NCBI RefSeq assembly: GCF_020741395.1
Contig: NZ_DYZA01000055.1
Location: 1-19,722 of the forward strand
From: Mailhella massiliensis
GTDB taxonomy: Bacteria > Desulfobacterota > Desulfovibrionia > Desulfovibrionales > Desulfovibrionaceae
Reading direction: 5' to 3'
DNA length: 19,722 nucleotides
Numbering within the stretch: position 1 is the first letter of the stretch; every line of letters begins with the position of its first letter. Shown piece by piece: positions 1-7,351 of this stretch. Below the pieces are notes generated by a model. It searched no databases, had not been told where the DNA came from, and saw only the letters and a list, made by a program, of their open reading frames with translations. The position numbers and the translations under genes are program-made.

Positions 1-64
1 AACGAGGAAAGTAGCGTTTGATACGAGCAATCTGTTCATGAGAAAGATAAAAAAGTTCCTTCAT
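1..64 (-). CDS. IS5-family transposase, N-terminal fragment at window edge
   Basis: Only the first 21 codons are present; the gene runs off the left edge. The peptide reads MKELFYLSHEQIARIKRYFP, the typical start of IS5-family (DUF4096-type) transposases, where an aromatic/hydrophobic stretch leads into 'I..YFP' ahead of the N-terminal helix-turn-helix. The start codon at 62-64 is preceded by a strong GGGAGG ribosome site (minus strand, around 70-75), which supports it. Whether the transposase is intact cannot be judged from this window. Confidence 0.75.
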   Translation of the reverse strand, partial: MKELFYLSHEQIARIKRYFPR

Positions 65-128
65 GGCATCCTCCCTATGCCGACAATAAGAACTTTTTAC
101 CCTTTTGGCAATTAATGAGTCCTGAGCC
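1..128 (-). mobile_element. Partial IS5-family insertion sequence (5' end only)
   Basis: The window begins inside an insertion sequence read on the minus strand. What is visible is the transposase start, a 47-base leader with a strong ribosome site, and a terminus that abruptly ends homology to the neighbouring dctP gene. The probable terminus, on the minus strand, starts GGCTCAGGACTCAT and abuts CTAG at 128-131, a target of the kind IS5-group elements use. The rest of the element and its other end lie outside the window, so a target duplication cannot be confirmed here. The family assignment rests on the transposase N-terminus. Confidence 0.75.
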
Positions 129-131
129 TAG
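112..131 (-). repeat. IS terminal repeat with CTAG target site
   Basis: On the minus strand this is CTAG followed by GGCTCAGGACTCATTAA. It is the point where the dctP reading frame stops matching its family. The last three bases supply the TAA that ends the truncated dctP. The block GGACTCAT recurs upstream of the second IS5-type transposase, at 14485-14492, which supports its being an IS terminus. The exact boundary is inferred to within a few bases. Confidence 0.6.
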
Positions 132-594
132 TCATGATCTGCATGGATCCGCCGCCCCAGTAGCCGAGTACCTTGACGGAAGCCATTTCCTTCTGCAGCA
201 GAGGAGAGGACTGGAGCATGCGCCAGGCCGTCACGCCCTGAGCTGTGGAGTTGCCCGTGATGAGGGGAAGAAGGAAGACGTCGTGCAGGGGGAAGCGGCC
301 GGTGTTGCGCGCATGGTCTATGGCTCCCATGTCTATGGCGCCGCTTTCGATGGAGGTGACGATTTCATTGACCGGACAGATGGTATTGGGATTGAAATAG
401 CGTATTTTTACCTGCCCGTTGGTAGCCTTTTCGATTTCCTTGAGCCAGGGCAGCAGGCCGTTGGCCACGCTGGGATGGGATTCAAAGTCCGACCCTGTGA
501 AACGCAGGTTCCAGGTTTTCGCCTGGGATGGGGCGGGCATGGCAAGGCAGAGCGCCGCAGCGGCAGCCAGAGCAACGAGAAAACGCTTGTTCAT
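112..594 (-). pseudogene. dctP: TRAP transporter solute-binding protein DctP, truncated by IS insertion
   Basis: This is the N-terminal half of a periplasmic substrate-binding subunit of a TRAP (tripartite ATP-independent) transporter. Residues 1 to about 25 are a signal peptide (MNKRF, an alanine/leucine core, then SQA before KTW). The mature part has the DctP pattern: a first strand, a helix after 'ESHPSVANGL', 'PVNEIVTSIESGAIDMG', and a hinge strand near 'VKVLGYWGGGSMQIMT'. Family members have about 320-340 residues; this one ends at 160, and its last 5-6 residues and the stop codon are encoded by an IS5-type terminus. The start at 594 has a GGAGG site a few bases upstream. It follows the flavin reductase gene in the same direction across an 79-base gap, so both probably formed one LysR-controlled operon. 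Substrate unknown. The missing half and the dctQ/dctM membrane genes, if present, lie beyond the IS, outside the window. Confidence 0.8.
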
Positions 595-637
595 AAAGGC
601 CTCCGGTTTCTTGAAGTGAAGGGAAAGAGTCCGGGAG

Positions 638-663
638 CGCCCCCTGCCGCGCGGCAGGGGGCG
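638..663. promoter_or_regulatory. Intercistronic GC-rich hairpin between reductase and dctP
   Basis: A perfect 11-bp stem (CGCCCCCTGCC paired with GGCAGGGGGCG) closes a GCGC loop. It sits between the reductase stop (674) and the dctP start (594). No uridine run follows it on the minus strand, so it looks more like an mRNA-stabilising or processing stem than a terminator. Confidence 0.55.
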
Positions 664-673
664 GGAAAAGCGA

Positions 674-2707
674 TCAGAGCACCACAGCGGCGTCGAAGCC
701 CGCGGCCGTGGCGTCGGACACTGTGCCGACCTTGCGGCAGTCGCCCACATGAAGGACGTCGAAAGCCAGGTCGTCAAAGCGGCGTGCCTCTTCGGAGAGC
801 GGCTTCATGCCCGCGCAGATCACAACGGCTCCGGCCGGGACGCTGCGTTTTCCTTCAGGCGTTTCCACTACAAGGCCTTCGTCGTTGATTTCCAGGCAGC
901 GCGAGGAGACGTGCGAGGTGATGTTCGGGTCGTTGTCCATGAGGTGCATGGTGTGGACGCGCTCGGTATAGATGCCGTCCGGAGCGAGGATGGGAGCCAT
1001 TTCCACAATATCCACCGTATATCCGAGGTGAGAGAGCTGGAGTGCCACTTCGCAGCCCACCATGCCGCCGCCCACAATGGCAACGTGCCTGTCCCCGAGC
1101 GTTTCTTTTTCGTGGCCGAGGATATCCATTGCAGTGAACACATGAGGGGCGTCTATGCCGGGAATGGGAGGCAGCAGCGGCTGGGCGCCCACGGCCACGA
1201 TGACGGCGTCGGGAGTCTCTGCAGCCACACGCTCGGGAGTGGCTTCCTCACCGAGATGCAGGCGGATGGCGGCCTTGCGCACCTGTATTTCCAGATAGCG
1301 GCGGTAGCGTTCCATATTATCGACCTTGAACCACATGGCAGGGGCGTAGGTGGAGAGCTGGCCGCCCAAGGTGTCGGACTTTTCAAAAAGCACTACCTCA
1401 TGCCCGCGCGAAGCCGCCGTAATCGCGGCGTTCATGCCGGCGACGCCGCCGCCCACCACGACGACTTTCTTTCTGCCCTTGGCCGGAGGCAGGTCCAGGC
1501 GGCACTGACCGTTGCCGTGATACACATTTACAGCACACTCCGCGCGCCGCGTGGTGGTGGGGAATTCGTCGAAGATATCAGCAATGTTGTGAAGGCTGGT
1601 GTTGCGCTTGCCCAGGGGAATGTCCAGACAGTGCATGCAGCGGATGCAGGGGCGTATGTCCTCAGCCTTACCGCAACGTGCCTTGTTGGCCCAGTCGGGA
1701 TCGGCGATCCATCCTCTGGCCATGAGCACATAGTCGGCCTTACCTTCGGCCAGGGCCTTTTCCGCGAATTCCGGCGTGTCGATGCCGCCCAGAGTACCGA
1801 TGGGGATATGAATGTCGGGCGTGTTTTTCACTGTCGCCGCCAGGTGTACGTTGTGTCCTTCCTCAATGAAATGAGTGGGATGCATGATGGCCCGGCTGAA
1901 CGGGACGAAGCGGTTGCCCGTGGAGATGTGGACAAGGCTGGCATAGTCCTGCAGCATGCGCACGTTTTCTATGGTGTCTTCTATCTGTATGCCTTCGGGC
2001 ACACATTCATCGCCGCTCAGGCGGACTTCGATGAGGAAATCCTTGCCCACGACCTTGCGTACCTTTTCTATGACCATGAGCGGGAAGCGCATGCGGTTTT
2101 CCACGCTGCCGCCGTACTTGTCCGTTCTCTGGTTGAGAATGGGCGAGAGGAATCCGCCCATGAGCCAGCCGTGGCCGTAGTGGAGCAGTATCATGTCGAA
2201 GCCGGCGCGTTTGGCCATGTTGGCAGCCTTGCAGTAGATATGCGCCACATACTCCATGTCTTCCTCGGTCATGGCGCGCACATGTACTCCGCTCGGCATA
2301 TTCATTTCCATGGCCGACATGGGGTCGCGGCCGTCGCCGAAGGCGGGCATGGCGAAATGTCCGCTGTGGTTGAACTCTATGGAAGTCTTGGCCCCGAAAA
2401 TATGGCAGTATTCGTTATAGGTGTTGTAGGTCTTGAGACATTCCTCATCTATGATGTTCAGGTGGCTGTCGTGAGCCGCACTGTTGACCCTGTCGAGCAG
2501 GGATTCGCCGATATGCACGGCTCCGGCTCCGCCTTTGGCAAAGCCTCCATAATACCGGATGCCTTCCGGCGTCAGCAGGTTGTTCACTCCGGCGGAGAAA
2601 GGCGTGTGGGTCGGAGCGACGAAGATACGGTTTTTAAACGTGGCGTGTCCCACAGTCATGGGACTGAACAGGTGGGGGTAGAGCTGCTTGTAAACCGGGG
2701 AACTCAT
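674..2707 (-). CDS. NADH:flavin oxidoreductase / 2,4-dienoyl-CoA reductase (BaiCD-type) with FMN, 4Fe-4S and FAD domains
   Basis: A 677-residue member of the Old Yellow Enzyme multidomain branch, which reduces activated C=C bonds with NAD(P)H in the cytoplasm. Domains in order: an FMN TIM barrel (about 1-345; 'SPMTVGHATFKNRI' near 15-28, active-site HYGH at 176-179, then 'FLSPILNQRTDKYGGS'); an iron-sulfur segment (C354, C357, C360, C391); and an FAD/NAD(P) domain (first GGGVAG near 419, a second dinucleotide fold at 'VAIVGGGMVGCE'). E. coli 2,4-dienoyl-CoA reductase spaces its cysteines C-x2-C-x3-C-x11-C; here it is C-x2-C-x2-C-x30-C. The Tyr of the usual HGYL motif is Trp. The start has an AGGAGAG ribosome site. 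It is divergent from a LysR gene and followed by dctP, which suggests uptake and reduction of an unsaturated carboxylate. The substrate cannot be read from sequence; BaiCD/BaiH, enoate reductase and dienoyl-CoA reductase are all alternatives. Confidence 0.85.
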   Translation of the reverse strand: MSSPVYKQLYPHLFSPMTVGHATFKNRIFVAPTHTPFSAGVNNLLTPEGIRYYGGFAKGGAGAVHIGESLLDRVNSAAHDSHLNIIDEECLKTYNTYNEYCHIFGAKTSIEFNHSGHFAMPAFGDGRDPMSAMEMNMPSGVHVRAMTEEDMEYVAHIYCKAANMAKRAGFDMILLHYGHGWLMGGFLSPILNQRTDKYGGSVENRMRFPLMVIEKVRKVVGKDFLIEVRLSGDECVPEGIQIEDTIENVRMLQDYASLVHISTGNRFVPFSRAIMHPTHFIEEGHNVHLAATVKNTPDIHIPIGTLGGIDTPEFAEKALAEGKADYVLMARGWIADPDWANKARCGKAEDIRPCIRCMHCLDIPLGKRNTSLHNIADIFDEFPTTTRRAECAVNVYHGNGQCRLDLPPAKGRKKVVVVGGGVAGMNAAITAASRGHEVVLFEKSDTLGGQLSTYAPAMWFKVDNMERYRRYLEIQVRKAAIRLHLGEEATPERVAAETPDAVIVAVGAQPLLPPIPGIDAPHVFTAMDILGHEKETLGDRHVAIVGGGMVGCEVALQLSHLGYTVDIVEMAPILAPDGIYTERVHTMHLMDNDPNITSHVSSRCLEINDEGLVVETPEGKRSVPAGAVVICAGMKPLSEEARRFDDLAFDVLHVGDCRKVGTVSDATAAGFDAAVVL

Positions 2708-2815
2708 AGATATACTCTCCTTGCTGAAAAAGGCGGGATGCCCGGATCAGGCTTTTCCGGTATTGTTTATTTTGTAACAATGTCGGTGGGGCAGGCATAG
2801 AAGAGTAATGTTGTG

Positions 2816-2850
2816 ACTATATACAGCTAAAAAGCTGTAACAAATATAAT
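2816..2850. promoter_or_regulatory. Overlapping divergent promoters with central palindrome (likely LysR operator)
   Basis: For the minus-strand reductase gene there is TTGTTA (2838-2843), a 16-base spacer and TATAGT (2816-2821). For the plus-strand lysR gene there is a perfect TATAAT at 2845-2850, with a poor -35 (TACAGC, 2822-2827) 17 bases upstream. A palindrome, TACAGCT-AAAA-AGCTGTA (2822-2839), fills the spacer of the first promoter and overlaps the -35 of the second. That is the expected arrangement for a LysR-type regulator controlling its neighbour and itself. TGTAACAA occurs twice, at 2773-2780 and 2836-2843, 63 bp apart. Confidence 0.5.
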
Positions 2851-2956
2851 ACATTGATATCATGTAGTTTTTATGTTTTTAATGAGGAGTTCGGTTCAAA
2901 AAAAATTTTTTGAGAAATTTTTCCCGTCTTGAATAAGGAAAAGGGCGGCGTTCGGA

Positions 2957-3880
2957 ATGACGATACGGCAATTCAAGTATTTTCTGAAAATCGTACGCTG
3001 CGGCTCCATCAACAAGGCCGCGCTTCAGCTCAACATCACCCAGCAGTCGCTGCTTGCCTCCATGAATTCCTTGGAAAAAAGCCTGGGGTTTTCCGTATTC
3101 AGCCGGTCGAAATCCGGGGTAAGCCTCACCCCGAGGGGGCAGGCCATTCTGGATGATGTGCAGAGTATAGTGGATACCTGTGCCGGATGGGCTCAGTTCA
3201 TGGATGATGACAGCGCTGCCAGGCTGCCTATACGGATTGCCGGCACAAGCTCCATGATCAATCTCATTCTGGGCAAGGCGGTTCTGTATCTTAAGGAGAA
3301 ATATCCTACGGTGGCTATTGAGCTGCATGAGCGCAAGAAGGATGATCTCATGCAGATGGTGCTCGAGGATTCTATGATCGGGCTTTGCGGGGCTCTTCCG
3401 CCGGAAGAACTGGAAGGACGTCGACTTATTCTGGAAAAGAATGGCATGCGGATAGAGGTGATGGGGGAGGACGATTACGCGGTCATAGTCAACAGCCGCC
3501 ACCCTCTGGCCCTGCGGAATACCCTGAAGAAGGCGGAACTCGGGCAGTTTACTGCGGCTCTTTACCCTCACGACGACCACAAGTTCTTTTACAGCGGAAT
3601 TTATCAGTATTTTTCCAGTGAGCATGCGCCGTACTACGGTTCCAAACAGGAGAGCCTTTTAAACATCATTCTGCGCGACGCCACGGTGGCCGCCGTGTTT
3701 CCCGTCAGCGTCGCACGCAACCCCAATGTTCCTCCGGGCAGCCTGAAAGGCATGTTTGTGGAAGACTGCCCCATGCCCGGCCTGAACTGCCTTGTCTATC
3801 CTCAGGAAGACCGGCTTTCCCCCGTGGAAAAGGCCATTCTGGAAAGTTTCCGGGAAGTGTATCGGAAGGAGCAGTTGTAG
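2957..3880 (+). CDS. LysR-family transcriptional regulator
   Basis: A 307-residue LysR-type regulator. The N-terminal winged helix-turn-helix (about 1-60) shows the family pattern: 'QFKYFLKIVRCGSINKAALQL', 'TQQSLLASMNSLEKSLGFSVFSR', then 'LTPRGQAIL'. A type 2 periplasmic-binding effector domain follows from about residue 90 ('PIRIAGTSSM') to the end. Length is normal. The start at 2957 is the only one that keeps the whole DNA-binding helix; its ribosome site is weak, with a purine-rich AAGGAAAAGGG lying somewhat far upstream. It is divergent from the flavin reductase and dctP and probably regulates them in response to their substrate. The inducer is unknown. Confidence 0.9.
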   Translation: MTIRQFKYFLKIVRCGSINKAALQLNITQQSLLASMNSLEKSLGFSVFSRSKSGVSLTPRGQAILDDVQSIVDTCAGWAQFMDDDSAARLPIRIAGTSSMINLILGKAVLYLKEKYPTVAIELHERKKDDLMQMVLEDSMIGLCGALPPEELEGRRLILEKNGMRIEVMGEDDYAVIVNSRHPLALRNTLKKAELGQFTAALYPHDDHKFFYSGIYQYFSSEHAPYYGSKQESLLNIILRDATVAAVFPVSVARNPNVPPGSLKGMFVEDCPMPGLNCLVYPQEDRLSPVEKAILESFREVYRKEQL

Positions 3881-4053
3881 GCTCATGCGGCGCAGAAGCG
3901 ACACATTGAAAGGCGGCATGCGCCTGTGTCGCTCAGAGATCCGTCGTCGGCCGCTTTTTCCTGCCCTTAGCGGGAGGGGTGTCCCGATGCCTGAAGTTTC
4001 CCGGAGAAATGCTGAGCAGGGAAGCGCCTTGGGGCATGGATATTGTCCGTAAG

Positions 4054-4083
4054 AAAGGCTCCCGCCCTGTGGCGGGAGCCTTT
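4054..4083. terminator. Bidirectional rho-independent terminator between lysR and moaA
   Basis: A perfect 13-bp stem (AAAGGCTCCCGCC with GGCGGGAGCCTTT) closes a CTGT loop. The two genes converge on it: lysR ends at 3880 and moaA ends at 4108 on the other strand. The minus-strand exit has the better uridine tract (TTTCTT), so it is likely the main stop for the tun-tup-moa operon. The rest of 3881-4053 shows no gene. Confidence 0.85.
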
Positions 4084-4107
4084 CCCGGCATGTGATCGGA
4101 AAGAAGC

Positions 4108-5157
4108 CTATCCGCCTATGGCGGACATTCTTTTGTGGGCCACGGGGCCGTGGCTGGCGGCAAGGATTTCCGCCCCCACGGGCTTGCGCGCCACTGCGTC
4201 CAGCATGATGCGGCGCACTTCGTCAAGGCCTTTTTCGCGCAGCGCTTCGCGGATGGGGTACTCCCTGTCGTCGAAAAGGCAGGTACGGAGGTTCCCTTCC
4301 GCCGTAAGACGCAGCCGGTTGCAGGAGCGGCAGAAGCTCTGCGTGACGGAGGTGATGAGCCCGAAGCTGCCCCGGGATACCGTGCCCTCGTTTGCTTTGA
4401 GCTTCCACAGCTTGGCAGGGCCGAGTTCCTCGGCCGTGTTTCCTTCGCTTTTTTCCCCGTCCTTGCGGCGCAGGGCCACAGGTTCCAGATTCCAGTGTCT
4501 GCGGGCCTCCTCCAGAATATCGGCCGCACTCCAGAACAGGTTTTTCGACCAGATGGTGGCGTCGCCCATGGGCATGAATTCGATGAAGCGTACGTCCACC
4601 GGCCAATCCATGGCCAGGGAGGCAAGGGCCGGAAGCTCCACGTCGTTGACGCCGCGCATGGCCACGGCGTTGATTTTTAGGGGAATACCCATGTCCAGCA
4701 TGCGATGCATGTTCTCAAGCACCGTGGGGAGCATGTCCCTGCCGGTAATGGAGGCATATTTTTCCCGGTCCATCGTATCCAGGGAAAGGTTGACCGAGAC
4801 GCCCAGTTTTTTGAGCGTGTCCAGCGCCGGAGCAAGAAGCGTGCCGTTGGTGGTCAGCTTCAGGGCCGTATGCGGGAAGCGCTCGTGTATGTTGGTGAGG
4901 AAGTCCAGAAAACCCTTCCGGGCAAAGGGTTCCCCTCCCGTGAAGCGGAGCTTGTGTACGCCGAGTTCCACGGCAAGGCCGATGATCTTTTCTATTTCCT
5001 CAAAGCGCAGGATATTCTCATGGGGAATGAAGGGAATATCCTCGTCGCGGCAGTAGCGGCAGCAGAGGTTGCAGCGATCGGTCACGGAAATGCGCAGATA
5101 ACGCACCGTTCTGCCGTGCTCGTCGGTGAGGAGGGCCTCTGCGTTCTGTTCCGGCAT
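4108..5157 (-). CDS. moaA: GTP 3',8-cyclase MoaA
   Basis: A radical-SAM enzyme that starts molybdopterin biosynthesis by turning GTP into 3',8-cyclo-H2GTP, the substrate of MoaC. The N-terminal SAM cluster motif is C29-x3-C33-x2-C36 after 'RISVTDRC', followed by 'KLRFTGGEP' for SAM binding. The second, substrate-binding 4Fe-4S cluster is C276-x2-C279-x13-C293. The protein ends in Gly-Gly, as MoaA needs. At 349 residues it has the usual length. A GGAAGGAG ribosome site lies over the end of the preceding gene, whose stop is two bases upstream of this start, so translation is probably coupled to moaCB. It is the last gene of the minus-strand W/Mo operon. Confidence 0.97.
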   Translation of the reverse strand: MPEQNAEALLTDEHGRTVRYLRISVTDRCNLCCRYCRDEDIPFIPHENILRFEEIEKIIGLAVELGVHKLRFTGGEPFARKGFLDFLTNIHERFPHTALKLTTNGTLLAPALDTLKKLGVSVNLSLDTMDREKYASITGRDMLPTVLENMHRMLDMGIPLKINAVAMRGVNDVELPALASLAMDWPVDVRFIEFMPMGDATIWSKNLFWSAADILEEARRHWNLEPVALRRKDGEKSEGNTAEELGPAKLWKLKANEGTVSRGSFGLITSVTQSFCRSCNRLRLTAEGNLRTCLFDDREYPIREALREKGLDEVRRIMLDAVARKPVGAEILAASHGPVAHKRMSAIGG

Positions 5158-5159
5158 GG

Positions 5160-6197
5160 CTAGCTCCTTCCGCAGTCGCGCATATCGCCGTTGAGCTTGT
5201 CCAGCGCGTGAGGCAGCACGGGCAGAAGCGCGGCGAGGTTTTCCTGGGCTGCGCGAGAGCTTCCTGGCAGGGCAATGATCATGGAACGGCCCAGCGTACC
5301 CGCAAGGCAGCGGGAGAGCACGGCGTGGGGCGTGTGGTTCAGTCCTTCGGCGAACATAACCTGCTCAAAGCCGGGCAGACGGCGGTCAAGCAGGGGAAGC
5401 AGAGCTTCGGGTGTGACATCGCGCGGAGAGAGACCCGTGCCGCCGGTGGTGACGATGAGCCCCCAGCCGGAGGTTGCCAGGGTTTTGACCAGGGCGTGCA
5501 GGGCACGCGGATCGTCGGGCAGCAGGAAGAGCTGCGAATGCGCCGGAGACAGCACGGAGAGCATGTTGAGCAGAGCGGGGCCGCTCTTGTCTTCCCGTTC
5601 GCCGGCGTATCCCTTGTCCGAAAGAGTGATGCAGGCTACGGCAAGCCCTTCCCCCGTCCAGGCTTCAGGCGCAGGGCGCGGGGCGGGAATGGGGCTGTCC
5701 TCCACATCGAAAAGCATCGGGTCGTCGGTCTTGAAGAGGCCGCTTTTGCCGCCGGATTTCAGGATGAGGCGCACGTCTCTGATGACTACGTCCTTCTGCA
5801 CGGCCTTGACCATGTCGTAAATGGTGGCAGCCGCCACCTGAGCGGCGATGATAGCCTCCATCTCCACACCGGTACGTCCGGTAGTGCTGGCCGAGGCTTC
5901 AAGCAGCACGGAGGGAGGTTCGTCCTGCACCCTGAAGCGTACGTCGGCATGGGTGAGAGCGAGGGGGTGGCACATGGGAATGAGTTCGGAGGTGCGCTTT
6001 GCCGCCATGATGCCCGCCACCTGGGCCACGGTGAGTACGTCGCCCTTGGGCAGGGCCTTCGCCTTGAGAAGTTCCAGCGTATGGGCGTTCAGCTCCACCA
6101 CGGCCCGGGCTATGGCCGTGCGCTTCGTTTCGGATTTCGCGCCTACGTCCACCATGCGGGGTGCGCCGGAGGCGTCGAGATGGGAGAATTCAGACAT
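5160..6197 (-). CDS. moaCB: Bifunctional MoaC-MoaB/MogA fusion for molybdopterin synthesis
   Basis: A 345-residue fusion. Residues 1 to about 160 are cyclic pyranopterin monophosphate synthase MoaC, with PMCHPL (74-79), TGVEMEA (109-115) and DMVKAVQKD (128-136) carrying the active-site residues. After a proline-rich linker (about 165-182), residues 184-345 are a MoaB/MogA adenylyltransferase-like domain with TGGTGLSPRD (251-260) and LPGS (310-313), the molybdopterin and ATP-binding loops. The fusion joins an early step (cPMP formation) to a late one (adenylylation of molybdopterin before metal insertion). MoaC-MoaB fusions are known in other bacteria. It lies 13 bases after the MOSC gene and 2 bases before moaA. 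Confidence 0.95.
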   Translation of the reverse strand: MSEFSHLDASGAPRMVDVGAKSETKRTAIARAVVELNAHTLELLKAKALPKGDVLTVAQVAGIMAAKRTSELIPMCHPLALTHADVRFRVQDEPPSVLLEASASTTGRTGVEMEAIIAAQVAAATIYDMVKAVQKDVVIRDVRLILKSGGKSGLFKTDDPMLFDVEDSPIPAPRPAPEAWTGEGLAVACITLSDKGYAGEREDKSGPALLNMLSVLSPAHSQLFLLPDDPRALHALVKTLATSGWGLIVTTGGTGLSPRDVTPEALLPLLDRRLPGFEQVMFAEGLNHTPHAVLSRCLAGTLGRSMIIALPGSSRAAQENLAALLPVLPHALDKLNGDMRDCGRS

Positions 6198-6210
6198 GGG
6201 GGCCTCGGCG

Positions 6211-6666
6211 TCACGCGGTGGGAAGGACCTGGGGGCGGAAGCTTATGCGGAAGCTGTCGCCGGGCTTGACCAAGCCGCCCTTGAGAACGCGGCAGAACAC
6301 GCCGCGCCGGGGCATGATGCAGTCACCCACCTGCTGGCGTATGGCACAGCCCATGTGACATTCCTTGCCTATCTGGGTAAGCACAAGTTCAATGTCGTCG
6401 CCTATCATGAAGCGGGTACCGAGCGGGCAGGTGTGGAGCTCCACGCCTTCGGTGGTGATGTTTTCGGCAAAGTCCCCGGGGTGCACGTCGGCTCCCATGG
6501 AGCGCATGTATTCAATGTCTTCCACGGCAAGCAGGCTGAGCTGGCGATGCGTGCCGTCGGCGTGTATGTCACCCTCCACGCCGTGATTGGCCACAAGCGT
6601 CACCTGCGGCTGGTTGATTTTCTTTTCGCCCTTGCGGGAACTGGTGGATACGGCAACGATACGCAT
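6211..6666 (-). CDS. MOSC-domain protein, molybdenum cofactor-associated
   Basis: A 151-residue stand-alone MOSC (Mo-cofactor sulfurase C-terminal) domain. The core pattern is visible: 'HGVEGDIHAD' near 28-37, 'RQLSLLAVEDIEYM' at 41-54, 'GDFAENITTEGVEL' at 64-77 and 'LGTRFMIGDDIELVLTQIGKEC' near 82-103. Cys103 sits where the conserved cysteine of the family is expected; C107, C116 and C125 follow. MOSC proteins bind molybdopterin or carry sulfur for the cofactor. The exact job of the short bacterial forms beside moaC/moaB is not settled. It lies 52 bases after tupC with no terminator between them. A GGAG site precedes the start. Confidence 0.88.
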   Translation of the reverse strand: MRIVAVSTSSRKGEKKINQPQVTLVANHGVEGDIHADGTHRQLSLLAVEDIEYMRSMGADVHPGDFAENITTEGVELHTCPLGTRFMIGDDIELVLTQIGKECHMGCAIRQQVGDCIMPRRGVFCRVLKGGLVKPGDSFRISFRPQVLPTA

Positions 6667-6718
6667 GATGTTCTCCAGACCTTATGAATACGTTTTGTTT
6701 CCGGGTGAAGCTGCGGTC

Positions 6719-7351
6719 TCAGGACTTTTTGCCGACGATGGCAATTTCCCGCGCATCCAGGGCGGCAGGAATGTCCCTGTCGTGCGTGGCGCATACGACG
6801 CTCACTTCTCTTTCGTGCAGAGTACGCACAACATTCAGTATGGCTTTTTCGCTCGCTTCGTCAACATTGGAAGTGGGTTCGTCGAGAAGAAGTACGGAAG
6901 GGGAAAGAATAAGCCGGGAGGCGAGGGCGATGCGTTGTCTCTCCCCGCCGGAGAGGGCTCCAGGCCCTCGGGAAGCCATGCTTTCCGGGTCTGCGAAGCC
7001 CACAGCCAGCATGCTTTCCCTGTAGCCTTCGCGCATTTTTTTCTCGCTTGCTCCGCGCAGGCGCAGCCCGAGCGTCACGTTCCAGTACACGGATGCCTTC
7101 ATGAGATACGGCTCCTGAAGAAGAAGCGTGACTTCCCGGCGCGGGTCGGCGGCGTCGCCGTGGTAGACGAGGCTGCCCGAGGTGGGCTTTTCCAGAAAGG
7201 CGAGAAGACGAAGCAGCGTGGATTTGCCGCTGCCGTTTCTTCCGGTGAGCACGACGGTTTCGCCTTTTTCCATGGAAAAGAAGGGCAGATAAAGGGCGGT
7301 CAGATCGCCGTAGCGCTTGCACAGATCGTGAGCTTCAAAAAGTGTTTTCAT
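6719..7351 (-). CDS. tupC: Tungstate ABC transporter ATP-binding protein TupC
   Basis: The cytoplasmic ATPase of the tungstate importer. It has 210 residues with Walker A GRNGSGKST (37-45), Q-loop 'LLLQEP' (77-81), signature LSGGERQR (133-140), Walker B LLLDEP (154-159) and H-loop H190 in 'CATHD'. The start chosen is the ATG at 7349-7351, which overlaps the tupB stop as ATGA (translational coupling). The open frame continues upstream to 7657, but that part is the tupB coding region in another frame. It is a short ATPase without a C-terminal TOBE domain, unlike ModC, which fits TupC. Confidence 0.93.
   Translation of the reverse strand: MKTLFEAHDLCKRYGDLTALYLPFFSMEKGETVVLTGRNGSGKSTLLRLLAFLEKPTSGSLVYHGDAADPRREVTLLLQEPYLMKASVYWNVTLGLRLRGASEKKMREGYRESMLAVGFADPESMASRGPGALSGGERQRIALASRLILSPSVLLLDEPTSNVDEASEKAILNVVRTLHEREVSVVCATHDRDIPAALDAREIAIVGKKS

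Noticed and set aside
749..2800. 683-codon open frame on the plus strand
   Set aside because: It is antisense to the flavin reductase, rich in His/Val/Gly as expected from codon bias, and matches no family.
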